From assembly GCA_018136815.1 (NCBI GenBank), contig CM030943.1, positions 1,231,975 to 1,295,974 on the forward strand: a stretch of 64,000 nucleotides of DNA, in the 5' to 3' direction. Below the pieces are notes generated by a model. That model saw nothing but the letters and a program-made list of their open reading frames with translations, searched no databases and was not told where the DNA came from. Below, in pieces: positions 30,616 to 41,513 of this stretch. The DNA is from Isochrysis galbana. Its lineage: Eukaryota; Haptophyta; Isochrysidales; Isochrysidaceae. The position numbers and the translations under genes are program-made. How positions within the stretch are numbered: the first letter of the stretch is position 1; each line of letters opens with the position of its first letter.

Positions 30616-30944
30616 AGGACAGAGAGAAGAGAGGACGAGGTTGGCAGAAGAGAGAGAGAAGAGCAGAGAAGAGAGAGAAGGGGGAGAGAGAGAGGGCGAG
30701 TGCGAGCCGCTTGCTTGGGGAGGGGGGGGGGGCAGGGGCCCACCCACCACCTTCCTCCTCCTCCTCCTCCTCCTCCTCCTCCTCCTGCTCCTCCTCCTCC
30801 TCCTCGCATTGAGCCTGTCATCTTCCGCGAGTCGCACGCGAGCCCAACGTGTGTGGGAAGAGAGGCGTACGAAGGGGCACATCTTCGCGAGTTTAGAGAG
30901 CAAGAGAGCTACAGAAGAGGCCTTGACGGGCGGGGGCACAAACG
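30518..30944. promoter_or_regulatory. Bidirectional promoter with GA and CTC tracts
   Basis: 427 bp between divergent starts. It has a (GA)n-rich purine block at 30545-30705, a G-run at 30719-30731 and (CTC)n at about 30750-30804. Confidence 0.55.
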
Positions 30945-32888
30945 ATGCGTGTGAGACCAGTGCTGCGTGCGCTTGGGCGTGCGCGGCTGCCGGCAGAGGA
31001 CAGACAGGTGCTCAGGGCGCTGATTAGACAGGCAATTCGCACGCCTCTCGACGACGGCGACCCGCCGCCGCCCCTCTGCGCCTCAGTCCAGCGTGCCTAC
31101 TCGCGACTGAGTGCCGATGGACAGCGGTCCTTCCTCACGTTGCTCGCCGAGCACCTCGACGTGGACGACCAGGCGGTGGTAGGGGCAGCGTCCATGCTAG
31201 TGATGAGCCACACCGACGATGCGCGCATCCAGGCTCACGACGCGATGCGCCACGCGCTGACACCACTTCACGAGTCCGTCTTCCACGCGATCAGCCGACA
31301 GCCGGGTGGCCTCCCCTTTCTCATCTCTCTCCGGTCCGATGTGCTGAAGGCTCTCGCTGAGGGGCGGAGACGGAGTGGTGGGTTGCTAGACGGACGCCAG
31401 ATGTTGTCGTCGTCAACGATGGTCGAGCAAGGAGCAGCGTCCACTACGGAGTTGCCCCCATCCAGATTGTATAGCGAGAGGACAACACACCTCACGTCAC
31501 TGAATGCTGGCTTGATTCGCCTCCTGTCGAACGTGTTCGATAAAGGGAACCTCGACCTGATGCACATCACGTGGAATGGCTCGCCCGCGGCCGTTCTTGA
31601 CAAGCTGATTCGCAATGAGAGAGTGCACGCGATGAAAGGTTGGGACGACTTGCGGGCCCGACTCGGCCATAGGCGTCATGTCTTCGCACTCTGCCATCCA
31701 CGCATGCCTCTCGAGCCGCTGGTCTTTGTGCAGGTTGCACTGTGCGACCGCATACCCAATCGGCTGGTAGACGTCATGCCACACAGACACGACCTGGTTG
31801 AAACCGAGCTGCGAATCGGTGAACAGGGAGAGGATGAGAAAACGAGCCTCTCAGTGGCGAACCCCAACACCAATGAGAGCACACCATGTGTTGCAGTGTT
31901 CTACTCAATCTCGGCACCTTTTGATGGCCTGCGTGGAGTTCCGTTGGGCAGGTACTATCGCGGCCAGGGATCACCGCACATCTGGTCTTGGTGGCCGCAT
32001 GCTTTCCCGACACATGCACTTGCGGCCCAAGCTGCCTTGAACCTTACCGATCATCACTGGCCCTCCCCTTCCCACTCTGAACCGCCGTACAGGGAGCTAT
32101 TAGGCCGCGTGCTGGGGCAACTACAACGCAATGAACCGTCACTGACTGCATTTGTGACGCTTTCCCCTGTTCCTGGGTTCAGCCGATGGCTGCGCGAACG
32201 ATGGGAGCGGCGCGCTGAGTCACTCATGGGCGGGAGCAAGTGGACTGAGGAGGGCTCGCAGTGTGGGACGGCAAAGCGGCCGAACTACCATGAGGGCAAT
32301 GAGGACGAACGGCGCGAGCAGCAGCTGCTGGATAGTTTGGAGTCGGCCTTGCACAATGCACAGCTACCGTTCGACGCTCTATTCACCACGACGTTACTGA
32401 AGACTGTTGCCGATTCAATCACGACCGCCCCAGTGCCGCCGCGCGGACAATGTCTCAAGACAGAACCGCCCCATGACAAGGAAAAATCGAGCGCCTCGTA
32501 CTCAATCGCGCCTTGGTCATTAGGACAGGGGCCTAACATCGAATCGCTATCCTCTACGCGCGGTCCGATGGTTGGCGACCCCGCCGGCATTGAGCTTCGA
32601 GGTTGGCTAATGGTTATCGTGGTACACTACCTCTTACGCACACACGGGAGGGCGCGCGATCCGGTTGCCAACTTCCATCTGCGGAATGGCGCGCAGCTCG
32701 CACACATCCACTGGGGCGCCAATTGTGCGAATTATGCTCTTGCCCAAAGCAGTGGCATTATGGTGAGCTACCAGTATGAGCCGACCGCCCTACTTGCCAA
32801 CAGGAAGGAATATTTGGAGACGGGGCGGGTACGGGCTAGTCCGGAGGTGGTGCGAATGCTTGATGGTGCTCATCTTTCGGGCCGCTAA
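30945..32888 (+). CDS. Malonyl-CoA decarboxylase
   Basis: Converts malonyl-CoA to acetyl-CoA and CO2, relieving inhibition of fatty-acid oxidation or detoxifying malonyl-CoA. The open frame is 647 residues. The family core is clear: LDLMHITWNGSPAAVLDKLI, RVHAMKGWDDLRARLGHRRHVFAL, HPRMPLEPLVFVQVAL, VFYSIS (~317-322, region of the catalytic Ser), TAFVTLSPVPGFSRWL, and VANFHLRNGAQLAHIHW (~574-590, catalytic His region), then GIMVSYQYE. An in-frame 141-bp segment (31952-32092) starts GTACTA, ends TACAG and interrupts the conserved 'LG-x-x-L' join. Removing it gives GVPLG-RELLGRVLGQLQ and a 600-residue protein, so it is probably an intron. The N-terminus is Arg/Leu-rich and compatible with a mitochondrial leader. 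C-terminus HLSGR is not a canonical PTS1. Confidence 0.9.
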   Translation: MRVRPVLRALGRARLPAEDRQVLRALIRQAIRTPLDDGDPPPPLCASVQRAYSRLSADGQRSFLTLLAEHLDVDDQAVVGAASMLVMSHTDDARIQAHDAMRHALTPLHESVFHAISRQPGGLPFLISLRSDVLKALAEGRRRSGGLLDGRQMLSSSTMVEQGAASTTELPPSRLYSERTTHLTSLNAGLIRLLSNVFDKGNLDLMHITWNGSPAAVLDKLIRNERVHAMKGWDDLRARLGHRRHVFALCHPRMPLEPLVFVQVALCDRIPNRLVDVMPHRHDLVETELRIGEQGEDEKTSLSVANPNTNESTPCVAVFYSISAPFDGLRGVPLGRYYRGQGSPHIWSWWPHAFPTHALAAQAALNLTDHHWPSPSHSEPPYRELLGRVLGQLQRNEPSLTAFVTLSPVPGFSRWLRERWERRAESLMGGSKWTEEGSQCGTAKRPNYHEGNEDERREQQLLDSLESALHNAQLPFDALFTTTLLKTVADSITTAPVPPRGQCLKTEPPHDKEKSSASYSIAPWSLGQGPNIESLSSTRGPMVGDPAGIELRGWLMVIVVHYLLRTHGRARDPVANFHLRNGAQLAHIHWGANCANYALAQSSGIMVSYQYEPTALLANRKEYLETGRVRASPEVVRMLDGAHLSGR

Positions 32889-35800
32889 ATGTGCAAGATA
32901 TCAACGTGCATGTGAAACAAACAAACGTGGGCTTTACTCGTCTCGGGTAGATGGACGAAACACCTCTCTCGGATAGATGGACGAAACAATTAGCTAGTGC
33001 TACGCACATGCTGCCCGATCGGGAGGGCGAAAGGGAGCGGCCTCTCCGCCAAAAACTAATGATCTCTGTGGTTGGTATTGTGGCTGTATGGTTGGGAGTA
33101 AGAGGAATATTGAACCGCATCGAGGAAGAAATCCTCAAATAGGGAGTGGGACGAGGGCACAAGGCACTGGGAGAGGGAGGCATGGGCTCGACTCAGCACA
33201 CAGGGCTGACTCAGCACACAGGGCTGAGGTCGATCCCACAGGGCGGCTGCGGTGGCGGTGACAGGCGCAAGCTGCAAAGCAACGAATTCTGACCGCTCTT
33301 CGTAATTGTCAGTTGTATCGATAACGAGAAACTGGCACCGATGACCGAGTAACAAACTAGCCGAGAGACTGGGAATAGCACACACCGTCCAATACCAATA
33401 CTGTCAGTGTACACTGTGACGGCAAGACGGCGACGGAGACTAAAACTAAAAAACACACCTCTAACAACCGACGAAAAACCGCGCAACACGCACACGCATG
33501 GGTAAGTATCCCGTCAGCCCGTCAGGGGCGTAGGGAGCGACAGTGCAAGCACTGCAGACTAACCTATGGGGGGGTCGTATGGTTGTCGTCTGTCGTCGGT
33601 CGGTCGGTCGGTCGGTGACGCGAAAGAGAACCGCCGTCTGTCGCATTCGCGAATCGACGCTCGTTCTCGTTAGGCTTCTCTCTTCTCTTCGTTCGGTATT
33701 TATCGTTATAAAATTCTCTCGTTCTCGTTCTCGGTTCTCGGTCAAAACCTTCGCATGGACGCCTAGGATCTAGGGTTGTGGAGCGCCCTCTCTCTTTCTC
33801 TCGAAGGGAAGGGAAGTTTCCCCATCTTTTTCCTCCCAAGCGCCTCGCAAAAAGGTTTAATTCGCTATCTCCCCGCGTTTCTTTCACTGCTTCTGGGGGC
33901 AATCAGGTTTGGTTTGCCATCTCCCCTTGGAGATCGATTTAGGTTCGCTGCTTGGTGCTTGGGTGAGGGAAGGAATCTTTCTCCTTGGTCCTTGGTTTGC
34001 CATCTCCCCTTGGAGATTGATTTAGATTCGCTGCTTTGGTTTTTGGTTATCTTTCCCCTTGATGCAAGTTGCATGAAAGCCCTTGGTCCCGTTGGTTTTT
34101 GGTTTCCTCCTCCCTTGGTTGCTACTCAGGGTTGCTCGATAGAAACCTCGATGAACAAGCCCTCCGAAATCTTCTCGAGAAAATGGAAGTGAGACATGCT
34201 CTTCTTCACTTGGATCCGCTTTCTTTCTCCTTCATGGCTTCAATTCTGAGAAGGTGGGGACACAACTGCGTAGCGTGAGAGCATGTTTCATGTTTGCATT
34301 GGCTAAGTGGCATCTAAATATCGGTCTGTGCGTATTCCGCCGAGACCCCCCGACTACTGAGTGTTGCATGTTGCTATTTTGCTTTGTGTTCAACTGCTGT
34401 GTCTGTGTCTGTACCGTGTCAAGCTCCGAAGTGTCGACGAGGGTTAGAGGGCGTCTTGTAGAGCGTCTAATACCCCCCCTCAAAAGCACTAATACTATCT
34501 AATATGTTGGCGGCATGCTGCTAATTAATACTATCATACTATCTAATATGTTGGCTCTCGAGCACTAACTAATAGGTTCAAACATGTTGGCTCCGATTGT
34601 GCAACCTGTTCACAACTCACAACCTTACCTCGGGCCTCGGGGTGAGGGAGCGAACCTTGGGGGGGGGGGGAGCGGGAGCGAACCTTGGGGGTTGGGGGGA
34701 GGGAGCGAACCTTGGACCTTGGGGAAGATGGGCGAGGCTTTGGCCGTCGGCCAGGAACTAGGAAGCGGCAAGCGGCAAAGGAGGCAAACATTTTCCATTG
34801 TCTTCCCCCTCTTGTTTCAGACTACTCGTACGCGTTGCGCAACCGCAACGCGCAACCGCAACCACCGCTCCTGTCAACCCCCTTGTTTTCGAAATGGAGA
34901 CTCTGCATTTTCGAAAATGCTCATCGAAAATAAGGGTCTAGATTCACGATCGGCGGTCGCGTAGACCGGCCCTTTGGCATGTACTAGGGTTAGATGGAAG
35001 ATTGCCGTCGACGCCGAACCCGATGCGAACGCCAGATACCAGATAGATCTCGCCCACGACTACATTAGACATTAGATTTGAGATGTGGAGAGAGAGCGTC
35101 GGAGTCGGGCCCAGCGACGGCCGGGGAGAGACGAGTCGGAGTGAGAGCGGAGGCGTGATGAGGGCCCTAATGAGGATGAGCCTCCCGCGAGGCGATGGAT
35201 GACGTCACCGGACGTAACGGACGGGAAGCGCCGCCCTTTGGATGACGGCATCCTCGACGGCAAAAACAAAACCAACCCAAGAAGGGCTCAAGAGGGAGAA
35301 GGGCCCCCATCCGCCGCCGGCCACACGATCCTCGGCGCCTCGAGAGAGAGAGAGGGGGGGGGGGGGGGGGGGAGAGGGAGAGGGAGAGGGAGAGGGGGAG
35401 AGAGGAGAGGGAGAGGGAGAGAGAAAGGGATAGAGAGGGAGGGAAGATATATATATGTCGTGTACACGCGACGAGAGGGAGAGGGGAGGGGCCAACCCCG
35501 TCTCGACCCGATTCGCCCCCCCCCCCCCCCCCCCCCCCCGCGCCCACACTCCACATCCATAGTGAAGGCGGAGGGGTTGGGTAAGACTTTGCCGCTTCCG
35601 CCCTCCCTCTCTCCACTCGCGCGCAGGGTGCCTCGGCACTTCCCCCCCCCTCTCTCTCTCCGACCGCGGCGGCGGCATCTCTCCTGCTTCCCCGTCTCCA
35701 CGTTGCTCTCCTATGGGAATGCTCCCGCGTGCATTTACGTATTCTCTGGAGTAAAGAGAAGAAGAGGAGGGGCCACAAATGGAAGCGGAGCACGCGCACC

Positions 35801-36389
35801 GCATCCTCCCGAGAGAAGAGTGGGGGGGGGGGAGGACGCTGGGACCAAGCCGAGCCATTGCGTTGCAGGGCGGGAGCACCTGGCCGGAAGAGAAGAGAGC
35901 GCGCCCTTGCTAGGAGAAAATCGCGAGGGGAAGGGGGGGGAGAGAGAGAGAGCGAACTAGCCATTCATGAGAAGAGAGTATTCGCGAGTTCTCGAGATAG
36001 AGACGGGCAGAGAGAGTGTAGAGAATACACAGAATAGGGCAAAAAGGGTGGCGGGAGGGAAGGGTGGAGAAAGGGGGGGAAGAGAGAGAGGGAGAGAGGA
36101 GGAAGAGGGACGGAGAGAGAGAGAGAGAGCCCTTCCCCAGCCTCCGCCCAGGCGCCTGACGCTCTCCCCCCGTTCCCTCCCTCTGATCCCTGTGACCCCG
36201 GCGCGTGCCCGCGCGCGCTCTCCTCCCCCTCTTCGCACCCCCCCCCCCCCCCCCCGCGCGCGCCTCCCTCTCTCTCTCGGCTCCCCACCCACCCCTCAAC
36301 CCCAAGCCCACCCAGCTCCTTCCTTCATCCCCGCCTCCCCCCACCCCCCATCCTCCGCGCCGCACCGCCCCGGCTCCCCCCCCCCTCCG
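32889..36389. other. Long intergenic region, repeat-rich
   Basis: No supported gene. Contents: (GGTC)n microsatellite at 33597-33617; an imperfect direct duplication around TTTGCCATCTCCCCTTGGAG (33914 and 33998); AT-rich repeats of ACTATCTAATATGTTGGC at 34495-34552; repeated GGGAGCGAACCTTGG at 34645-34715; GA tracts at 35343-35445; a C-run at 35515-35539; GA/CT blocks at 35940-36130 and a C-run near 36240-36255 that lead into the next gene. The many overlapping frames here come from these simple sequences. Confidence 0.5.
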
Positions 36390-38231
36390 ATGAATCAGAA
36401 GCCATCGTGGCCCGGGATGGACGCCATCCGAACGCTTGCGCTCCTCGAGAAGGAGGACGGCTCGCCCACCCCGGTGCGCGAGCAGCCGCCGATGAAGATA
36501 CACCCGGCGCTCCTACGACGCCAATCCTCTGTTGAACGAGGCGGCGAACGGGGTAGCGCGCTCGACGACGAGTCTCCGCTCCGGATGAGGCGGAAGATCG
36601 GCGTGACACAGATTCCCAGCGTGCCGGAGAACCACGAAGGACAGCTTCCTAAGTCCAGCACGGTTTTCATATGGGCGCCTCTACTTGCATGCAGCCTCTT
36701 TGTTGTTCTTATCGGCTGGCGCCTCTCTGCTCAGCTGAGCAACCAGGCGGCCTCCCTGAGGAACCTTAACGCGACGATCCACGCCCATATGAGCGACGCC
36801 TTGCCATCCAGACAGCCTACCGTGCAACAATTCGATGAACAACGCTTCGAGAAGCTGCTCAAACCATTCGGTGAGAAGCTGCAATTCTCCTTGGGCGACA
36901 CCGTTCGTGGCGCCATCTGTGAGCAAAATGGTGACTTGAACGGTGCACCACGTCCGAATGATCCCGACGAGTCGGATTCTGCTGCGTCTCTGCATGCGGC
37001 GTTCCGATCCGAGCTTATGAATAGCATTGGCGAGACCGCATCGGACTACCGCTCCGCTCTCAATGCGGAGATGCTAGCTCTTCTTGATGAGCGCCTGGAG
37101 GCCACTCTAGGCCAAAAGATCGACGCAGTTGCGGCTGCTGTTCAAGGTTTGTCTCATCTGATTGAGGAGGTGCGCACTCTCAAAATCCAAGATGAAAACA
37201 TCCGTCGAGAGACGGCGAAGGAGCGCGCGCAGCTGGTGATGGGGATGGAGAAGCTAAGCAACACTTTGGGGGTACTTGCCTCGAAGTTTGCACAATCGCC
37301 GAATGTCAGAGTTTCTCGAGAGCCAGGTCCTCCTACCCTCGAAGCGGCTTCGACAGGCAATCTGCCGAGGCCAACTCCTTCCCCACCACCTCCGTTGACG
37401 GTTGAGATGAAGCCAATCCGTGTAGAGGGGATCCCGCCGCCCCCGCCGTCGCCCAATGTCAAGAAGCCTAGGGAGAAACTAAGTGCTCCTCCGCCTTCTG
37501 GTCGCAAAGGTGCGCCGCCTTCTTCTTCGACTCCGGCGCCCAGTGGGATTGCGTCGGCAGGGGCGATTTTGCCACCCAGTTTGCTGCAGGGCGCAGAAAA
37601 TGGGTTCAGCACTGCGTTGCCGAGGTTCACAAATGTGATGGACATGCCGCTCACTGATGGCCATCTGCGTTCGCACTGGCTTCTTGTCTCCGAGGAGTGC
37701 GCACCAGCACTGAAGGCTGCGGAGTCGTTGACACCCAATGCTCTGCATTCGCGCTTCATTGGAGTCGTCACCTCTGAGTGGGCGGGTCAGCTTGGTCTTG
37801 ATGGCTCTTGTCCGGCCGCGGTGTGTTTGACGCGTGGGGTATCTGCTAGGGATGTCTTGGTGGACGCTGTGCACACAACGGATGAGCTCCACCACACCGA
37901 GGACGATGCGCTTACTGCAGCCAACATAGTAACGTGGGCGGAGCGTCAGTGCCAGAAGGTTCACCTCGGATTCCGCAATGAGGGGTCAACCGCATTAGAT
38001 CTCTACTGGATTCGTCCAGAGGATGGGGCACGTGTTCACCTGGATAGATTGGCGGCAGATCTCGGCAAGACGCATTGGCGAGACACGATGCTAGGCCATG
38101 AGTTCGAAGTCGAAGACCCGATTACTCACATAGTTGTGAGGCGTGTCCACGTCGAGTTTGGTCGTGCCATCTATACTGTGCCAGGCTCCAATCACAGGCA
38201 TCGCTACTCGAATCAAGTCCCCGTTTTTTAG
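36390..38231 (+). CDS. Single-pass membrane protein with C-terminal VHL-beta-like domain
   Basis: The ATG at 36390 gives 613 residues; the open frame upstream to 35967 is low-complexity leader. Layout: cytosolic N-terminus (1-88), one membrane segment at ~91-110 (TVFIWAPLLACSLFVVLIGW), helical coiled-coil stretches (~110-300), a Pro-rich linker (~330-415, PTPSPPPPL, IPPPPPSP), a compact C-terminal region from ~425, and a final domain ~527-605. The final domain reads LGFRNEGSTALDLYWIRPEDGARVHLD then TMLGHEFEVED and resembles the VHL beta domain ('N-S-V-L-W-D-G...T--GH-F'). The part just before it (FIGVVTSEWAGQLGL...NIVTWAERQC) may be thioredoxin-fold-like. Topology suggests type II, with the C-terminus luminal or extracellular. 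Function unknown; a link to hydroxyproline recognition is speculation. Confidence 0.6.
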   Translation: MNQKPSWPGMDAIRTLALLEKEDGSPTPVREQPPMKIHPALLRRQSSVERGGERGSALDDESPLRMRRKIGVTQIPSVPENHEGQLPKSSTVFIWAPLLACSLFVVLIGWRLSAQLSNQAASLRNLNATIHAHMSDALPSRQPTVQQFDEQRFEKLLKPFGEKLQFSLGDTVRGAICEQNGDLNGAPRPNDPDESDSAASLHAAFRSELMNSIGETASDYRSALNAEMLALLDERLEATLGQKIDAVAAAVQGLSHLIEEVRTLKIQDENIRRETAKERAQLVMGMEKLSNTLGVLASKFAQSPNVRVSREPGPPTLEAASTGNLPRPTPSPPPPLTVEMKPIRVEGIPPPPPSPNVKKPREKLSAPPPSGRKGAPPSSSTPAPSGIASAGAILPPSLLQGAENGFSTALPRFTNVMDMPLTDGHLRSHWLLVSEECAPALKAAESLTPNALHSRFIGVVTSEWAGQLGLDGSCPAAVCLTRGVSARDVLVDAVHTTDELHHTEDDALTAANIVTWAERQCQKVHLGFRNEGSTALDLYWIRPEDGARVHLDRLAADLGKTHWRDTMLGHEFEVEDPITHIVVRRVHVEFGRAIYTVPGSNHRHRYSNQVPVF

Positions 38232-39289
38232 AGGATTTGGCCCATGGAATCGTCGGGAAGTCGAGACGCGCGAGGTGAGACGAGGCGATGAGATCTCGGC
38301 TTCGACACACGAATGGCATTTTTGAAGAACCCTGTAATCCTCATCATGGTGCTCACACTTCGTGTAATCGAGCCCCCCACATGATTGCCTAGCCCGGGTT
38401 GCGTCGATTCCGTCGTTGCCTTCCTCACTTACATGCCCCAAGACCTCGAATGCGTGAGGGTGGGAAGGGAGGGGATGGTGTGAAGAATATGCGTAGTTGG
38501 GACAGCTCATCGTGCGCATACTTTCGCACATATTTGGCTTGATAGCTGCCAGCTCACCGAAGATCAAGACTACCAAGCGGGTTCACATTCGTGCGTTGTG
38601 CACTGAATCTGATACTCAACAGCACTATGCAGTCGTTACATCGTTATGCGTAATGATTGATTGATGAGCTTGATGATTGTTGATTGCGATGGCATGATTA
38701 ATCATTACTGCTTTATGGCGACTGTGCTGAGCCCGCGACCTAGTGTGAGGTCACCAGTCACAATGGCTGCGGCACAACCCACATACTCCGCCGCCAATCA
38801 CACGGCCACCCCGTGGATGAGAGCCGCCTATGGAAAAAGGCTCGACTTGGGAGGGTAAGCCGGCTTACAAGGTGGTACTGGCTCGCGCGCGTCCTCTTCC
38901 TCTAACTAACGAGAGGTAGCTGGGAAACATCTTCGGGGGACCGAGCCAGTGCCCGACTCACTGGCCCTAGCACTCGACACGGAGCTCACGCTCACGCTCC
39001 CCGCTCTCGCATTGCTCGGCGAGGCTATGCCTCCACTCCCCGCTCTCGCGTCGCACGGCGAGGCTATGTGTTGTATTCAGGCCTTTTGGCATGAATATTT
39101 CGGCATGAGTACGAGCCTTCTTCGTTATATACCGTCTTCTATGTTCGTCGTGCTCATGCAAGGCGTGCACATTCGGATTCTCCCTGGGCTCAAGTCCTGG
39201 TTCGCCGACTTTCGTCTCGAAATTCGAGGACTTGAGTTTTATTTCTACCGTTACATTAATTGTCCACGCGTTTAAGGTAAGAAATGCAG
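38232..39289. other. Intergenic with a dispersed repeat at 39065-39280
   Basis: No gene. 38985-39065 has the tandem-like block CTCCCCGCTCTCGCATTGC/GGCGAGGCTATG, also at 51256-51345. 39065-39175 (GTTGTATTCAGGCC ... GTTATATACCGTCTTCTATG) recurs at 59096-59185, and the following part resembles 59290-59410. These look like pieces of one transposable element. Confidence 0.5.
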
Positions 39290-40294
39290 GTAACAGAACT
39301 GGGCCCCTCGCGTTCAGATTCCCCCCCCCCCTCCCCCTTTTGCTTCTGCATTTCTAATGACTCCCTCATGGGGGGGGACTTCAACTGCGTGGAAAACGTG
39401 GAGCTTGACACGAGAAAGAAAGACGACCAAACCACGTACGGGAATGCGCACGGCCCCAGGCTGCAGGCGGCGACAAACTCGATGGGATACATCGACGCAT
39501 ACCGACTGGTGAACGGACCCGCGCACAGCGGATTCACGAGACTATCGGGCTCCGTACACACACGGATAGACAGAATCTACACACCATCACACCATTGACA
39601 CATTCACGAATAAATTGGCAACGCATAGGCCCGCACCCGGCGCTATTCACGGGCAAGGGCGCCTCGGACCACCTGCCCCTAATAGGAAACTTCGAATACG
39701 TCGGACACAAAAACGGACGCACATACGACATACGAATAAACAGCGACCTGCTAGACGAGGAAGACACGCGTGGAGTGATCAACCGTCTATGGACGGGACA
39801 CATCACGGCGGAAACACCGGATGAGAGACTAGAAGAGGCCTGGGCGAACGCCAAAAGAGCGGTAGCAACATACCTGCTATGGGCAACCCGGCAAGGAGAA
39901 GAACACAAAGCGATCGCGAAAGCCACGGATGAGCTGGCGATCATTGGCATAACCTCGGAGGGAGAAGAGCCTAACCCCGCAAAGCTAGACAGGATGAGGG
40001 AACTTAACCTAGAAATCACAGAACTGCGAAAACGATCGAAGCCGACGAACAAACAATGCTTCGAAGCACTGAAACACGAAGAAAGACTGACTAAAGAATT
40101 CTTTAAAAGATTCAAACCCAAAACATCACACAGCGCGATACCCGAGCTCTTCATCACGGGTGACTGGGACGCTCCGGGAGACGACGCGCGCCCCACAACA
40201 ACGTCGGACGAAGGAATACGCAAAGAGCTGCGTAAATACTATGTGTGGCTCTACCAAGAGCGCACGGCAACCAGAGACCCAGAGCTAGAAGACG
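39290..40294 (+). mobile_element. LINE copy F: ORF2 endonuclease region
   Basis: Apurinic-type endonuclease motifs: GGDFNCVENVELD near 39374-39412, RIDRIYTPSHH near 39562-39594 and GASDHLPLIGNF near 39659-39694 (SDH catalytic motif). The helical region leading towards RT follows, up to LEDVLASQ. The frame is interrupted between the two open stretches (39284-39598 and 39595 onwards). The copy stops at 40294, where a lone LTR begins; RT is absent. Confidence 0.8.
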
Positions 40295-40657
40295 TGTTGG
40301 CATCGCAGCGCGAATGCTTGTTCGTGGGGCAAGTCTCAAGGGGCATAGAGCACAGTCTTGAGAAAGAGAGAGGGAGCGCGCGCGCTACATGGCGACACAA
40401 GCCACGGTGACACATCACTCACAAAACCGCCCAGTCAACAAAGGGACACACTCCGAAAACTCACGTAAACGGTTGCCACAATCAAAGAAACGGGCCCGGA
40501 GAAGAATGCAGCCAACCGAAACGGAAACGAAGCCACAATGAAGAGTCCCGATGTAAACGGCGATCGCCCCTCAAGAAACAATGCCCATCCTAAAGTTAAA
40601 AGACACGCAAGCCATCGGATCCGTCTAGAGTATTGTGGAAATACTCTGGATCCGACA
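40295..40657 (-). mobile_element. Lone LTR of the 26.8-kb LTR family, inserted in LINE F
   Basis: On the reverse strand it begins TGTCGGATCCAGAGTATT at 40657 and ends near 40295 (GCGATGCCAACA). The body is homologous to the 368-bp LTRs: GTTTTCGGAG, GATGTAGCGCGC, CTCTCTC and GAGACTTGCC occur in order. It has no internal region or partner LTR. It is clearly more diverged than the pair at 26.8/28.3 kb, so an old fossil, probably left by LTR-LTR recombination. No flanking duplication is evident. Confidence 0.75.
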
Positions 40658-40857
40658 GGCTGCTGGTGGCGTCGGGTCTCGGGTCTCGCTCGCGCCGCGG
40701 GAGAAGATTTTGCCGCGCGCGCGCGCGCGCGCCACATATACTTCGACATATATGTACAGTGGTCTTTTATGCACCGAAATATGTTGCATATATGTATGCC
40801 AAAATATCCACCGAAATATGCCAAACATATATGACATATCTTAGCCTGGCCCTAGCC

Positions 40858-41170
40858 ATCGCGCGTGCCGCCAGAGAGGGGAGAGAGACCGCGGAGAAGG
40901 GGGTGGGCGGAGCGATCGCTCCGCTCACCGAAAAATAGGTAAGTCCCGCACCTATTTACAGGATAAGTCGGGGCTGAGGACGCCGCCAGCCCGGTAGGCG
41001 TAGGAGGCAGGGGGGAACGGATCACCGGGGGGGGGCGGGGCGCGGGCCACGGGCCACCGGACCATATCTAAGCCCTTCACCCCTATCCCCCTAGTAGTGC
41101 ACGGGGGGAGTCGCCTGATGGCGGGGGGGGGAAGGGCCGGGGGAGTGGGGGTGTAGAAAGTATACTACGT
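40858..41170 (-). repeat. Dispersed ~310-bp repeat, copy 1
   Basis: The reverse strand matches 58640-58950. Shared blocks include CTTTCTACACCCCCACTCCC, AGGGGTGAAGGGCTTAGATA, CCCGACTTATCCTGTAAA and the hairpin-like GGGCGGAGC...GCTCCGCC. The copy at 58.6 kb sits inside LINE H, so this is probably another piece of the same LINE family. Confidence 0.8.
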
Positions 41171-41513
41171 ATAGGTAGCGGTTCCATGTGCCGCGAGTGC
41201 GGTCAGAATATTACTACTATGAAGTTTTTATACTGAGAATAACGGTAAATTAGTATGAGAATGAGGAGGCTCACACAACGTACGTACTGTCCAGGATCAC
41301 CGAGGGGCTCGATACCTGTGGCACATCGGGTACAGATATGGATGAGCCAATCCTCTCGAAGCCGACTCAACACCACCGTCATGCAAATACCACAGCACTG
41401 TGTATTGGGTTGGACTGATGTGTTGCCGGTGTGTCATGAATTCACAATTTCACGCAGAGCAGCCATCGTTCAGGTAAAGAGAGCAGCCCTGCGAGCAGAG
41501 GCTGCTCATCTAA
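41171..41513. other. Intergenic, 3' side of zinc-finger gene
   Basis: A 90-codon frame at 41255-41524 (+) has no family features and overlaps the expected 3' UTR of the gene on the other strand. Nothing else seen. Confidence 0.4.

Noticed and set aside
35967-36389. 141-residue N-terminal extension of the VHL-like frame
   Set aside because: Low-complexity GA/C-rich leader; the ATG at 36390 is the plausible start.
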